Positions 34,136 to 43,127 are shown, numbered from the stretch's first letter. The stretch is 64,000 bases of DNA from Caulobacter rhizosphaerae (GCF_010977555.1 NZ_CP048815.1:1666501-1730500); one strand, 5' to 3'. Notes: generated by a model from the sequence alone, not told the origin. A program made the numbers and translations.

Positions 34136-34149
34136 ATCGCGGAGACGAT
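34136..34149. promoter_or_regulatory. ATCGC-N4-GCGAT-like palindrome, one mismatch (copy 5)
   Basis: ATCGC-GGAG-ACGAT, nine of ten motif bases, in the epoxide hydrolase / sulfotransferase divergent gap. It could connect region 2 to the catabolic island regulon. Confidence 0.4.
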
Positions 34150-34240
34150 GCCTTGGGGCGGTTTGGGTGACGGCGACCTCCGGCCGGGCCTAGGCTGGAC
34201 GCAAGCCGTGGAACAGACGGCGGACAGAGAGGAACGGCCG

Positions 34241-35401
34241 ATGACGCATCCTTTGGACGCTGAGGATCTGATGCGCGCCGCCGAGGACGCGACGGGCCTG
34301 GCCGACTGGGGCGGCGAGCTTTTCCGCGAACCGCTCGAAGTCCTGTCCCACGACCTGATCGTGCATGCCGACCTTAACGCCCGCGGGATCGAGCGGGCGC
34401 GGCGGCGGCTGGTCGACAACCTGAAGGGCCGTCTCTGTCTGGCCGAGGACCGCAAGCGGTTCCCGGGCGTCGCCGAGGAAACCGTCGTCAAGCCGATCTT
34501 CGTCGCCGGCCTGCCGCGCGCCGGCTCGACCTTTTTCCACAACCTCCTGGCCGCGGACCCGGCCAACCGCTCGCCCCGCCTGTGGGAGATCATGTTTCCC
34601 TCGCCGCCGCCGCAGGAGGCGACCTACGGGAGCGACGCCCGCATCGAGGCGTGCCGAGCGGCATTGGATTTCGAGGGGTTCCTGTCGCCCGCCATGCAGG
34701 GCATCCATCCCTACGGCGCCGAGCGTCCGGAGGAGTGCAACTTCCTCTGGGAGATGTCGCTGCTGACCGTGAACTACCCGGCCTGGTGGAACGTCCCCAA
34801 CTACGCCAAGCTGCTGTATTCCATAGACATGAAGCCGGTCTACGAGGAGCAGAAGCGGGCGCTGCAGCACCTTCAGCACCGGTTCAAGCGCGACCGCTGG
34901 GTGCTCAAGACCCCGGCCCACGACTGGTGGATGCGCGACCTGGTTGAGGTTTTTCCCGACGCGGGCGTGGTGCTGTGCCACCGCGACCCGGCCAAGGTCC
35001 TGGCGTCGCTGTCGAGCAATCTGGCGGTCAATTACAGCCTGTTCTCGGACGCCACGCCCGCCGGCTCGTTCGGCATGCTGGAGCGCCAGTCGCAGTCGAT
35101 GCGACGCGCCGCCCAGGTGCGGGACGAGCATCCCGACCGGTTCTTCGACGCGCACTATCTGGACGTCCAGGCCGATCCGCTCCGCGAGATGGGTCGCTGC
35201 TATGCGCGCTTCGGCGTGGCCTTCACGCCCGAGCGCGCGGCGGCGGTCCTGGACTGGATGGCCGCCGATCGCGAGGCCCACGCCAAGGGGCCGCGCCATT
35301 CCTATTCGATGGAGGCGTTCGACCTGGACTACGCCAGCATCGACAGCGTCATGGGCGGCTACATCCGCGACTTCAACGTCAGGCTCGAACGCGCCGCCTG
35401 A
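34241..35401 (+). CDS. Sulfotransferase family protein
   Basis: 386 aa from ATG 34241, which has AGAGAGGA 7 nt upstream; an upstream in-frame ATG (34148) lacks a ribosome site. PIFVAGLPRAGSTFFHNLL is the PAPS 5'-phosphosulfate loop, VLCHRDPAKVLASLSSN the 3'-phosphate-binding strand and helix of PF13469 sulfotransferases. Enzymes of this kind sulfate alcohols or phenols of steroids, lipids or glycolipids using PAPS. No PAPS synthesis genes are nearby. Divergent from epoxide hydrolase and upstream of an MFS transporter. Confidence 0.88.
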   Translation: MTHPLDAEDLMRAAEDATGLADWGGELFREPLEVLSHDLIVHADLNARGIERARRRLVDNLKGRLCLAEDRKRFPGVAEETVVKPIFVAGLPRAGSTFFHNLLAADPANRSPRLWEIMFPSPPPQEATYGSDARIEACRAALDFEGFLSPAMQGIHPYGAERPEECNFLWEMSLLTVNYPAWWNVPNYAKLLYSIDMKPVYEEQKRALQHLQHRFKRDRWVLKTPAHDWWMRDLVEVFPDAGVVLCHRDPAKVLASLSSNLAVNYSLFSDATPAGSFGMLERQSQSMRRAAQVRDEHPDRFFDAHYLDVQADPLREMGRCYARFGVAFTPERAAAVLDWMAADREAHAKGPRHSYSMEAFDLDYASIDSVMGGYIRDFNVRLERAA

Positions 35402-35450
35402 ACCGCCCCGACAGGCGGCGCCGGCGGCGACGATTTTGAATGGAACATCG

Positions 35451-36695
35451 ATGATCGACCAGACAGCCCGAGAAGAATGGCGCGCCCACTGGAAGGTGGT
35501 GCTCGGCACCTTCATCGCCATGGGCCTGGGCTATGGCGGCTGGTCGTTCACTTCCAGCCAGTTCGTCCAACCCCTGCAAGCGGCCTTTGGTTGGAGCCGG
35601 GGGCAGATCGCCCTGGCCTTCCAGGTCGCGTTGTTCGCCGGCCTGGTCGCGCCGCTGTTCGGCCGGCTGATCGACCGTGTCGGAGTGCGGCCTGTGCTGT
35701 GCAGCTGCCTGGTCCTGGTTGGCGCCAGCTATCTGCTGATCGCCCATAGCGGCGGCAACTACACCCTGTTCGTCGCGGCCTATGCGTTGCTGGTCTTCGC
35801 GGGGATGGGCACGACGGGGGTGGCCTTCACCCGCGCCGTGGCCGGCTGGTTCACCACCTCGCGGGGGACGGCGCTGGCGGTGTCGCGGATCGGCTATTCG
35901 CTGGCCGGCGCCTTCATGCCGGTGCTGGCCTATCACGTGATCAAGGCCCACGGCTGGCAAGCCGGCTACTACCTGCTGGCGGCCGTCGCCCTGCTGGTGG
36001 CCTTGCCCATCAGCTGGCTGCTGGTGCACGACCGGCGCGAGGCGGTCGAGCTGAACGACAAGGGCAAGCCGATCTCCGTGCTCAATCCGGCCCTGTGGCT
36101 GGCCCTGATTTCGGACCGCCGGATCCTGCTGGTCTGCGCCGCCGCGGCGCTGACCTACGGCCCCTGCGTGGGGATCCTCAGCCAACTCCAGCCCATGCTC
36201 ACCGACAAGGGCCTGCCGGCCGGCGTCGCGGCCCAGTACAGCGCCCTGCTGGCCATATCCGTGGTCGTGGGCACCCTGACGACGGGCTTGCTGGTGGATC
36301 GGATCTGGGCGCCGGCGGTCGGTTGCGCCTTCACCCTGCTGCCCGTGGTCGGCATCGCGCTGCTGCTGCCGGGAACCCCGACGCCGGTCATGGCCGGGAT
36401 CGGCCTGATCCTGATCGGCCTGGCCCAGGGGGCGGAGATCGATGTGATCGCCTTCATCATCGCCCGCTATTTCGGCATGAAGTCCTTCGCCGCGATCTAT
36501 GGCCTCAGCACCCTGTTCATCGCCGCCTTCGCCGGCCTGGGCGGCATCGCGTTCGGTTTCGCCTTCGACCACTTCAAGTCCTACAACCAGGCCCTGGTCG
36601 GCGCCGCGGTCCTGTTCCTGCTGGCCGCCGCCGCCTACCTGTTCCTCGGGCGGTATCCGGCCGAGCCCGGCGTCAGGACCCGCAAGCCCCTCTAG
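35451..36695 (+). CDS. MFS transporter (OFA/monocarboxylate-like)
   Basis: 414 aa, twelve predicted membrane segments. The loop between TM2 and TM3 reads GRLIDRVGVRPVL, the MFS signature, and FGMKSFAAIYGLSTLFIAAFAGLGG is typical of the oxalate/formate and monocarboxylate branch. N-terminal SQFVQPLQAAFGWSRGQIALAF supports the same branch. Likely an inner-membrane importer for an organic acid used by this locus. It lies 49 nt after the sulfotransferase and overlaps the convergent AraC-type stop by 3 nt. Confidence 0.88.
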   Translation: MIDQTAREEWRAHWKVVLGTFIAMGLGYGGWSFTSSQFVQPLQAAFGWSRGQIALAFQVALFAGLVAPLFGRLIDRVGVRPVLCSCLVLVGASYLLIAHSGGNYTLFVAAYALLVFAGMGTTGVAFTRAVAGWFTTSRGTALAVSRIGYSLAGAFMPVLAYHVIKAHGWQAGYYLLAAVALLVALPISWLLVHDRREAVELNDKGKPISVLNPALWLALISDRRILLVCAAAALTYGPCVGILSQLQPMLTDKGLPAGVAAQYSALLAISVVVGTLTTGLLVDRIWAPAVGCAFTLLPVVGIALLLPGTPTPVMAGIGLILIGLAQGAEIDVIAFIIARYFGMKSFAAIYGLSTLFIAAFAGLGGIAFGFAFDHFKSYNQALVGAAVLFLLAAAAYLFLGRYPAEPGVRTRKPL

Positions 36696-37693
36696 GCCTG
36701 GTCGCCGGCCCGCGTCCGGCGGCGGTATTCGCCCGGCGTCAACCCGGTGTGCTTGCGAAACAGGCTCTTGAAGAACCGCGGATCGGAATAGCCGACCAGA
36801 TAGCCGACCCGGTCCACCTTGCGGGCGGACCGGGCCAGCATGCGCTTGGCCGCCTCCACCCGCAGTCGCTGCAGGTAGTCGATCGGCGTCATGCCCAGAC
36901 TGGCCATGAACCGGCGCGAGAGCGTCCGCGGATGGATCGCCATCGCCGCCGACAGGTCCGCGATCTGCGGCTTCTGGGCGAAGCGCAGCTGCAGCCAGTG
37001 GGCGGCGCGTTTCACCAGTTCGTCCTCGCGCAGCACGGCGGGTGAGAAGGCCAAGGCCGGATCGGGGCCGTCGGGATAGCGATCCACGCCGGTGATCCGC
37101 TCGATCCAGGTCGCCACGTCCGGCGACATGATCGCCTCGATGATCCGCACGGCCAGGGCCGGCTCGCCGACATGGGCGCCGGCCAGGAACAGGCCGTCAT
37201 GGACCTGGACCTTGCGGTCGACGTCGAAGGTGAGGTGCGGATGGAGGCGGGCCATCGGCCGCTCCAGCCACCAGGGCAGGGGAACGACGACTCCCGTCAG
37301 CACCCCCGCCCGGGCCAGCACCGCGACGCCGCTGCCGCTCGCCGCCAAGCGGGCGCCCTCGCCATGCGCGGCGGCCAGCCAGTCCGCAATGGCGTGCAGT
37401 GGTTCCAGCCGGACGGCCAGCGCCGCGGGCTTGCCGATCGCGAAGGGCGCGACATAGATCAGGTCGTAGGGACCCGAGTGCAGGCCCTCGTCCACCGGCA
37501 GCAGCCGCCCGTTTTCGGCCCGCACCGCCTCGCCGGAGGCCGAGACCAGCCGCACGTCGAGGGTCGGCGGCAGGGCCTCGCGCTCGCCGTACTGCTGCTC
37601 GGTGTAGCGGTTGGCCAGGCTCAGGCCGTCGACCAGCTCGAACACCGCATTGGCCAGGACCCCGTCGGTGACGACGATGGCGACGCGCGGCAC
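36692..37693 (-). CDS. GlxA-type AraC regulator (DJ-1/PfpI + HTH_18)
   Basis: 333 aa from GTG 37693, 6 nt after GGAGGA. N-terminal DJ-1/PfpI glutaminase-like domain (RVAIVVTDGVLANAVFELVDGL to about residue 190), C-terminal double HTH of AraC/XylS (LSAAMAIHPRTLSRRFMASLGMTPIDYLQRLRVEAAKRML, then VGYSDPRFFKSLFRKHTGLTPGEYR). Divergent from the luxE/luxC-like operon across 107 nt that carry two TTGTCCG direct repeats 21 nt apart, a spacing suited to AraC proteins, so it probably controls that operon. Confidence 0.9.
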   Translation of the reverse strand: MPRVAIVVTDGVLANAVFELVDGLSLANRYTEQQYGEREALPPTLDVRLVSASGEAVRAENGRLLPVDEGLHSGPYDLIYVAPFAIGKPAALAVRLEPLHAIADWLAAAHGEGARLAASGSGVAVLARAGVLTGVVVPLPWWLERPMARLHPHLTFDVDRKVQVHDGLFLAGAHVGEPALAVRIIEAIMSPDVATWIERITGVDRYPDGPDPALAFSPAVLREDELVKRAAHWLQLRFAQKPQIADLSAAMAIHPRTLSRRFMASLGMTPIDYLQRLRVEAAKRMLARSARKVDRVGYLVGYSDPRFFKSLFRKHTGLTPGEYRRRTRAGDQA

Positions 37694-37708
37694 TGGGCTT
37701 CCTCCGGC

Positions 37709-37736
37709 TTGTCCGTTCCAGCGACACGATTGTCCG
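37709..37736 (+). promoter_or_regulatory. Direct repeat TTGTCCG x2 (AraC-type site)
   Basis: TTGTCCG at 37709-37715 and 37730-37736, start-to-start 21 nt (two helical turns), in the gap between the AraC-type gene and the LuxE-like gene. Confidence 0.4.
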
Positions 37737-37800
37737 GATCGCCCCTCTACCGTCGGCGCTGGGAGGATCATCGTCAAAGAAAAATTGGGAGCCCAGGGAC

Positions 37801-39147
37801 ATGTCGGTTCGATCGGAACTGGTGGACGCCGCCGTCCACGAAGACGTCTTCGACAGGTCGTATCCCGACCTTGAGGCGCGACAGCTGGAGGCGGCCCGCG
37901 AGCTGTTCGCCGAGCGCCGCGAGCAGATCCCCGTCCTGCGCCGCCGCGCCGCCGAGAGCGGCGTCGACGAGATCCGCAGCCTGGACGACCTCGTGCCGCT
38001 GCTGTTCGCCCACACGTCCTACAAGTCCTATCCCGCCAGCTTCGTGGAGCAGGGGCGGTGGGACCGGCTGCTGCAGTGGATGCAGACCCTGTCGACCCAG
38101 ACGGTGACCGATGTCGACGTCGAGGGCGTCACCGACGTCGACGACTGGATGGACCGCCTGCGCGCGGCCGGCCACATGGTGCTGGCCACCAGCGGCTCCA
38201 GCGGCAAGGTCTCGTTCCTCAACCACACGCGCGGCGATTCCGCGAACAAGCAGCGCCACTACCGCCGGATGAGCGGCTGGCCCTACGTCAAGGCCGACAA
38301 CAGCCGGGTGGTGTTCCTGACCAGCCCGTCTAAGGGCCCCAACAGCGCCATCGAGGCGGCGGTGAACTCGGCCGCCGTCTGGGCCCGGCCCGGCGAGGCC
38401 CATTTCCTGACCGACGAGCCCCTGCGCCTGGCCGACATCAGCGCCTCGGCCGCCTTGAACAAGCGCATGGCCGAGGGGCTGGCGACCCCCGGCGAGATCG
38501 CGGTGGCCAGGGTCCAAGCCCAGGTGCGGGCCGAACGCATGAGCGCGGCGCTGGACGACTTCGTCGAGAAGCTGCTGGCCCACCGCCACGAGCCGATCGT
38601 GGTCTCGGCCCTGTGGGCCCAGCACATGGCGATCATCGACCGCGCCAAGGCCCTGGGCGTCGAGGACGGGGGCTTCCACCCCGACAGCCTGGTCAGCGCC
38701 GGCGGCGGGCTGAAAGGGGTCTCCCTGCCCGACGACTACAAGGAGCGGGTCGACCGCTTCTACGGCAAGGTCATCCGCAACAACGCCTACGGCATGACCG
38801 AAATGGCCCAGACCTGTCCCAAGTGCCAGTGCGGCCGCTATCACCGGCCCCCGGGCCTGATCTGGCTGCTGCTGGACCGTGACGGCGAGCGCCTGCTGAC
38901 CGCCGACGATGGCGAGGACGGCGTCGTCGAGGGGCGGTTCGCCTTCCTGGACCTGCTCTACGAAGGTCGCTGGGGCGGCCTGATCAGCGGCGACAAGGTG
39001 ACGATTGATTTCAAGGACTGCCCCTGCGGCCGCGCCGGACCGACCATACTGGACACCATCAGCCGCTACGCCCAGGCCGGAGAGAGCGACCACATCGGCT
39101 GCGCCGGCACCATCGACGCCTATATCCGCGGAGCCGTGGCGCCATGA
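37801..39147 (+). CDS. LuxE/PaaK-like acyl-protein synthetase / adenylating enzyme
   Basis: 448 aa. ATSGSSGKVSFLNHTRG (129-145) is the adenylation P-loop in the form used by LuxE and PaaK relatives; NNAYGMTEMAQ is the later A5 motif. Cysteine clusters CPKCQCGRYH and DCPCGRAG near the C-terminus recall the structural cysteines of PaaK-like ligases. It should activate a carboxylate as acyl-AMP and hand it on as thioester. The stop overlaps the start of a LuxC-type reductase gene (4 nt), as luxE and luxC products work together. No luciferase genes are present. Confidence 0.8.
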   Translation: MSVRSELVDAAVHEDVFDRSYPDLEARQLEAARELFAERREQIPVLRRRAAESGVDEIRSLDDLVPLLFAHTSYKSYPASFVEQGRWDRLLQWMQTLSTQTVTDVDVEGVTDVDDWMDRLRAAGHMVLATSGSSGKVSFLNHTRGDSANKQRHYRRMSGWPYVKADNSRVVFLTSPSKGPNSAIEAAVNSAAVWARPGEAHFLTDEPLRLADISASAALNKRMAEGLATPGEIAVARVQAQVRAERMSAALDDFVEKLLAHRHEPIVVSALWAQHMAIIDRAKALGVEDGGFHPDSLVSAGGGLKGVSLPDDYKERVDRFYGKVIRNNAYGMTEMAQTCPKCQCGRYHRPPGLIWLLLDRDGERLLTADDGEDGVVEGRFAFLDLLYEGRWGGLISGDKVTIDFKDCPCGRAGPTILDTISRYAQAGESDHIGCAGTIDAYIRGAVAP

Positions 39148-40538
39148 ACGCGATCCTTCCGCCGCTCGCCGGGCCTGCCCGGGTCCGCCACGTCATCAAG
39201 GGACAGGTCATCGAGGGCGACAGCCTGGAGTATGGCCGCGAGCCCAACCGCTTCACCACGCCGGTTCTGGATGTCGGCGCCCTGGTCTGGCCGCGCCCCA
39301 CGCCCACCCCCGCCGCCGACGTGCCGGTGGACGAGATCATCGACGTGCTGGTCGCCACCGGCGACGTCCTCAAGCGCGACGCCTCCGGGGTCCTGGCCCA
39401 GGCGATGGAGCGCAGCGTCGCCGCCGGCTTCTATCCACGCGACCTGGTCGAGACCTCGTTCGCCCATCTGGGCCACATGTTCAGCCGCGCCTCCATGGAG
39501 TTCATGATCGCCCAGGAGATCGGCGGCAAGGACCTGCTGGACGGCTGGCGCGAGGTGACGGCGCCGTCCGGGCGATCGGCGCGGGTGCGGGCCTTTCCCT
39601 GCCGGCTGCTGCACGTCATCGCCGGAAATTCGCCGGGCGTCGCGGCCAACACGGTGATCCGCGGGGCGCTGACCAAAGGGGCCCATCTGCTGAAACTGCC
39701 GTCGAACGAGCTGTTCAGCGCGCCAGCCATCCTGGCGGCCCTGTCCGAGGCGGCCCCCGGCCATCCCGTCGCCCGATCGTTCTCGGCCGCCTACTGGCGC
39801 GGTGGCGACGAGGCGGTCGAAGGGCTGCTGTTCCGTCCGCAATATTTCGACAAGATCGTCGCCTGGGGCGGCGAGAGCACCATCAAGGGCGCCCTGAAAT
39901 ATGTCGGGCCTGGCCTGGAGCTGGTGGCCTTCGACCCCAAGACCTCGATCTCGCTGATCGGCCGCGAGGCCTTTGCTTCGGAGGCGGCGCTGGAGGCGGC
40001 GGCCGAGGCCGGGGCCCACGACGCCACGATCATGAACCAGGAGGCCTGCACGGCCAGCCGCTTCCAGTTCATCGAAGGGTCGATCGAGCAGATCGACCGT
40101 TATTGCGAGCGCCTGCAGGCCAAGCTGGGTCAGGCCCGGCGTTCCGCCTCGGCCGAACCGCGCCCGATCGCGCGGTCCCTGCGCGACGAGATCGACGGCC
40201 TGCGCGACCTGGAAGACTACTACCGCGTCTGGGGCGGCTACGAGGGGCGGGGGCTGGTGATCCGTTCCGACGAGGCGGTCGACTTCTATCCCGAGGGCAA
40301 GGTCGTCAACGTCGTCGCCGTGGAGCGATTGGAGGACGCGCTCCGCCACGTCAATGTCGCCACCCAGACGGTCGGGGTCTATCCGCCCCAGCGCAAGGCG
40401 GCCCTGCGCGACCTGCTGGCCTCGGCCGGCGCCCAGCGCATCGTCTCGCTCGGCGCGGCCACGCCCGAGGTCGGCCTGCCGCACGACGGCTTCTATCCCC
40501 TCCACCGGTTCGTCCGGTGGGTCAACGACGAGGGCTGA
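39144..40538 (+). CDS. LuxC-type acyl-CoA/acyl-protein reductase
   Basis: 464 aa. Aldehyde-dehydrogenase-like fold of the LuxC family: VIAGNSPGVAANTVIRGAL and KLPSNELFSAPAI form the NADPH-binding part, and Cys302 in MNQEACTASRFQF is the nucleophile. It reduces an activated acyl group to an aldehyde with NADPH. It is coupled with the LuxE-like gene just upstream; together they would form a fatty-acid reductase. In luminous bacteria this supplies aldehyde to luciferase; here the downstream TauD-like oxygenase is the neighbour instead. Product and purpose unknown. Confidence 0.88.
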   Translation: MNAILPPLAGPARVRHVIKGQVIEGDSLEYGREPNRFTTPVLDVGALVWPRPTPTPAADVPVDEIIDVLVATGDVLKRDASGVLAQAMERSVAAGFYPRDLVETSFAHLGHMFSRASMEFMIAQEIGGKDLLDGWREVTAPSGRSARVRAFPCRLLHVIAGNSPGVAANTVIRGALTKGAHLLKLPSNELFSAPAILAALSEAAPGHPVARSFSAAYWRGGDEAVEGLLFRPQYFDKIVAWGGESTIKGALKYVGPGLELVAFDPKTSISLIGREAFASEAALEAAAEAGAHDATIMNQEACTASRFQFIEGSIEQIDRYCERLQAKLGQARRSASAEPRPIARSLRDEIDGLRDLEDYYRVWGGYEGRGLVIRSDEAVDFYPEGKVVNVVAVERLEDALRHVNVATQTVGVYPPQRKAALRDLLASAGAQRIVSLGAATPEVGLPHDGFYPLHRFVRWVNDEG

Positions 40539-40582
40539 CGCGGTTCCGCACGCGATCTTCCCCGCAAACGCAGGAAACGACC

Positions 40583-41509
40583 ATGAAACTCTCTCCCCAT
40601 CTCCCGTTCGGCGCCGATATCTCCGGCGTCGATCTGCGCGATCTCTCCGCGCAGGACGGCAAGGCCCTCGTCGACGCCCTGGCCGAGCACCACGTGCTGC
40701 GCGTCCGCGGCCAGGACCTGACCAAGGCGCAATACGACCGCTTCGGCCGCCTGTTCGGCGCGCCGATCGACTTCTTCTTCACCAAGGACCTGGACCCGGA
40801 CTATCCGGCCCTGATCACCATCTCCAACTCGCCGCAGCACGACATGGGCCGGCGCGACGGCGCCTCGTTCTGGCATACGGACGGCTCGTACGAATACGTG
40901 CCCGCCTCCACGACCATGCTCTATGCGATCGAGGCGCCGGACGAGGGCGGGGAAACGCGCTTCACCGACCTGACCGCCGCCTACGAGGCCCTGCCGGACG
41001 CGCTGCGCAAGCGGGTCGATGCGCTGGACGCCCTGCACATGCTGGTCGGCGGCAAGCGCGGCCCCGACGAGACGCCGATCAAGCTGGATCCCGACGCGAC
41101 CGATCGCGACGGCGGGGTGCGGGCCAGGAAACGCGCCGCCGAGCGTCCCCGCCATCCCCTGGTCATCACCCATCCGATCAGCGGAAAGCGCAGCCTCTAC
41201 GCCGTCGCCGGCACGCCCTACGGCGTGGAGGGACTGGAGCCGGAGGAGGGCGAGGCCCTGCTGGACGCGCTGAAGAGCCACGCGGTGTCGCCGCGCTTCA
41301 ACATCGCCTTCAAGGCCGAGGTCGGCGACGTGCTGATCTGGGACAATCTGGCGACTCTGCATCGCGCCACGCCGATCGAATATTCCGCGGTCGAGGGCAA
41401 GCGCCGTCGCCTGCTGCGGATCAGCACCCAAGGACTGCCGCCGGTCTATGGCCACAAGCCGCCGCTGTTCACCGCGCCGGAAGGGCACGCCTCGATCAAG
41501 CTCGCCTGA
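40583..41509 (+). CDS. TauD/TfdA-type Fe(II)/2-oxoglutarate dioxygenase
   Basis: 308 aa, family length. The iron triad is visible: His98 and Asp100 in FWHTDGSY, His260 in LATLHRATP; the arginine that binds 2-oxoglutarate lies in KRRRLLRIST. It begins 44 nt after the LuxC-type gene with AGGAAAC as ribosome site. TauD relatives hydroxylate at carbons next to sulfonate, sulfate ester or ether groups; with a sulfotransferase nearby, an alkyl-sulfate substrate is possible but unproven. Cytosolic. Confidence 0.9.
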   Translation: MKLSPHLPFGADISGVDLRDLSAQDGKALVDALAEHHVLRVRGQDLTKAQYDRFGRLFGAPIDFFFTKDLDPDYPALITISNSPQHDMGRRDGASFWHTDGSYEYVPASTTMLYAIEAPDEGGETRFTDLTAAYEALPDALRKRVDALDALHMLVGGKRGPDETPIKLDPDATDRDGGVRARKRAAERPRHPLVITHPISGKRSLYAVAGTPYGVEGLEPEEGEALLDALKSHAVSPRFNIAFKAEVGDVLIWDNLATLHRATPIEYSAVEGKRRRLLRISTQGLPPVYGHKPPLFTAPEGHASIKLA

Positions 41510-41586
41510 CCGCGAGCGATGGCCTGTGATATCGCCGGGCTGATCGTTTCCGCGCGGCCGTGGTCGTCCGGGGCGGCGGAGGCAGG

Positions 41587-43086
41587 ATGGCGCGTCCCAG
41601 CGGAGATCTGACGGTGAGCTTGGTGTTCGACGCCTCGGCGTTCCTGACCCGCGACGGCGCCCCCCGCGAGGGCGCGCCGCTCGGCGCCCTGCTGTCGGCC
41701 CAGGCGCGTCTCCAGCCCGACCGGCCCGCCGTGACCCTTGGGGCGCAGACCCTGACCTTCGCCCAGCTCGACGCGGCGGCCAACCGGCGGGCGCGGCGGC
41801 TCATCGCCCTGGGGGTCAGGCCCGACGACACGGTGATGATCGCCCTGCCCAACGGCCTGGCCTATTACGAGACGGCGTTCGCGATCTGGAAGGCCGGGGC
41901 GTCTCCGGCCCACGTGTCCCACCGGCTGACCGACAGCGAGTTCGCGGCCTTGGTCGAGCTGATGCGACCCCGGCTGGTGATCGGCCGCGGCGAGGACGCG
42001 CCTTTCGACGGCTTCGAGGCGCTCGACCCTTCGCCCCTGCCGCCCATGGCCGCGCAGGTGTGGCGGGTGGCGACCAGCGGCGGGTCGACCGGCCGGCCCA
42101 AGCTGATCCAGGATCGTCGACCGGCGCGCTGGACCGCCGCCATGGGGCCGATGCGCATGCGGCCGGGCGCGGTGATCCTCAATCCGGCGCCCCTGCATCA
42201 CAGCGCGCCGTTCGCCCAGATCCTGATGACCATCGCCCAGGGCGGCCATGCCATCGAGATGGCCCGGTTCGACGCCGAGGCCTGGCTGCGTCTCGCCCAG
42301 GCCCATGCGGTCACCTACGCCTACCTCGTCCCCACCATGATGCACCGGATCCTGCGCCTGCCCGAAGCGCTGCGGGCGGCGGCGGACCTGAGCGCGCTGG
42401 AGACCGTGCTCCACATGGCCGCGCCCTGTCCCGCTTGGCTGAAGCAGGCCTGGATCGACTGGCTGGGGCCGGACGCGATCTGGGAGGTCTATGGCGGCGC
42501 CGAGCGGATGGGATCCTGCGTGATCGGCGGCCGTGAGTGGCTCGATCATCCGGGCTCGGTCGGCCGGCCCCGGCCGGACATCGGCATGAGGATCACCGAC
42601 GACGCGGGCCGTGAGCTTCCCGTCGGCGAGGTCGGCGAGATCTGGTTCCGCACGCCGCCCGAGGAGGGACCGACCTACGCCTATGTCGGGGCGGATCGGC
42701 GCGAGCGCGACGGCTGGAACTCGTTCGGCGACCTGGGGCGGGTCGACCAGGACGGCTACCTCTATCTCGCCGATCGGCGGACCGACATGATCCTGTGCGG
42801 CGGCGTCAACCTGTACCCCGCCGAGATCGAGGCGGAGATCGAGCGCCATCCGGCCGTGATCTGCGCGGTGGTCGTCGGCCTGCCCGACGAGGACCTGGGG
42901 GCTCGGCCCCACGCGATCGTGCAGTCGGACTGGCCGTCGGAACCGTTGGCGAGCGAACTGCGCGCGGCCCTCGCCCTGACCCTTTCGACCAACAAGATTC
43001 CGCGCGCCTTCGAGATCACCATCGAGCCGCTGCGCGACGCCGCGGGAAAGGTCCGCCGATCGGCCCTGGCCGAGGCGCGACGCTAG
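41587..43086 (+). CDS. Acyl-CoA ligase (AMP-forming)
   Basis: 499 aa from ATG 41587, which has GGCGGAGG 7 nt upstream; an ATG-less start further upstream (41560) gives an atypical glycine-rich leader. Adenylation motifs ATSGGSTGRPKLI, EVYGGAERMG, GDLGRVDQDGYLYLADRRTDMI and the catalytic lysine in DAAGKVRRSAL are all intact, in contrast to the ligase-like protein at 27475. It ends the operon AraC-controlled LuxE-like, LuxC-like, TauD-like, ligase. It probably returns an acid product to the CoA pathways of region 1. Confidence 0.88.
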   Translation: MARPSGDLTVSLVFDASAFLTRDGAPREGAPLGALLSAQARLQPDRPAVTLGAQTLTFAQLDAAANRRARRLIALGVRPDDTVMIALPNGLAYYETAFAIWKAGASPAHVSHRLTDSEFAALVELMRPRLVIGRGEDAPFDGFEALDPSPLPPMAAQVWRVATSGGSTGRPKLIQDRRPARWTAAMGPMRMRPGAVILNPAPLHHSAPFAQILMTIAQGGHAIEMARFDAEAWLRLAQAHAVTYAYLVPTMMHRILRLPEALRAAADLSALETVLHMAAPCPAWLKQAWIDWLGPDAIWEVYGGAERMGSCVIGGREWLDHPGSVGRPRPDIGMRITDDAGRELPVGEVGEIWFRTPPEEGPTYAYVGADRRERDGWNSFGDLGRVDQDGYLYLADRRTDMILCGGVNLYPAEIEAEIERHPAVICAVVVGLPDEDLGARPHAIVQSDWPSEPLASELRAALALTLSTNKIPRAFEITIEPLRDAAGKVRRSALAEARR

Positions 43087-43113
43087 CGCCCGCGCCTGCA
43101 TAGCGGGCGACAC

Positions 43114-43127
43114 ATCGCCATTGCGGT
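43114..43127. promoter_or_regulatory. ATCGC-N4-GCGAT-like palindrome, one mismatch (copy 6)
   Basis: ATCGC-CATT-GCGGT, nine of ten motif bases, in the 168-nt gap ahead of the universal stress protein gene. Weakest of the set because the gap has no other link to the island. Confidence 0.3.

Noticed and set aside
37801..43086. A complete lux bioluminescence operon
   Set aside because: No luxA or luxB genes are present; only activating and reducing enzymes resemble Lux proteins.
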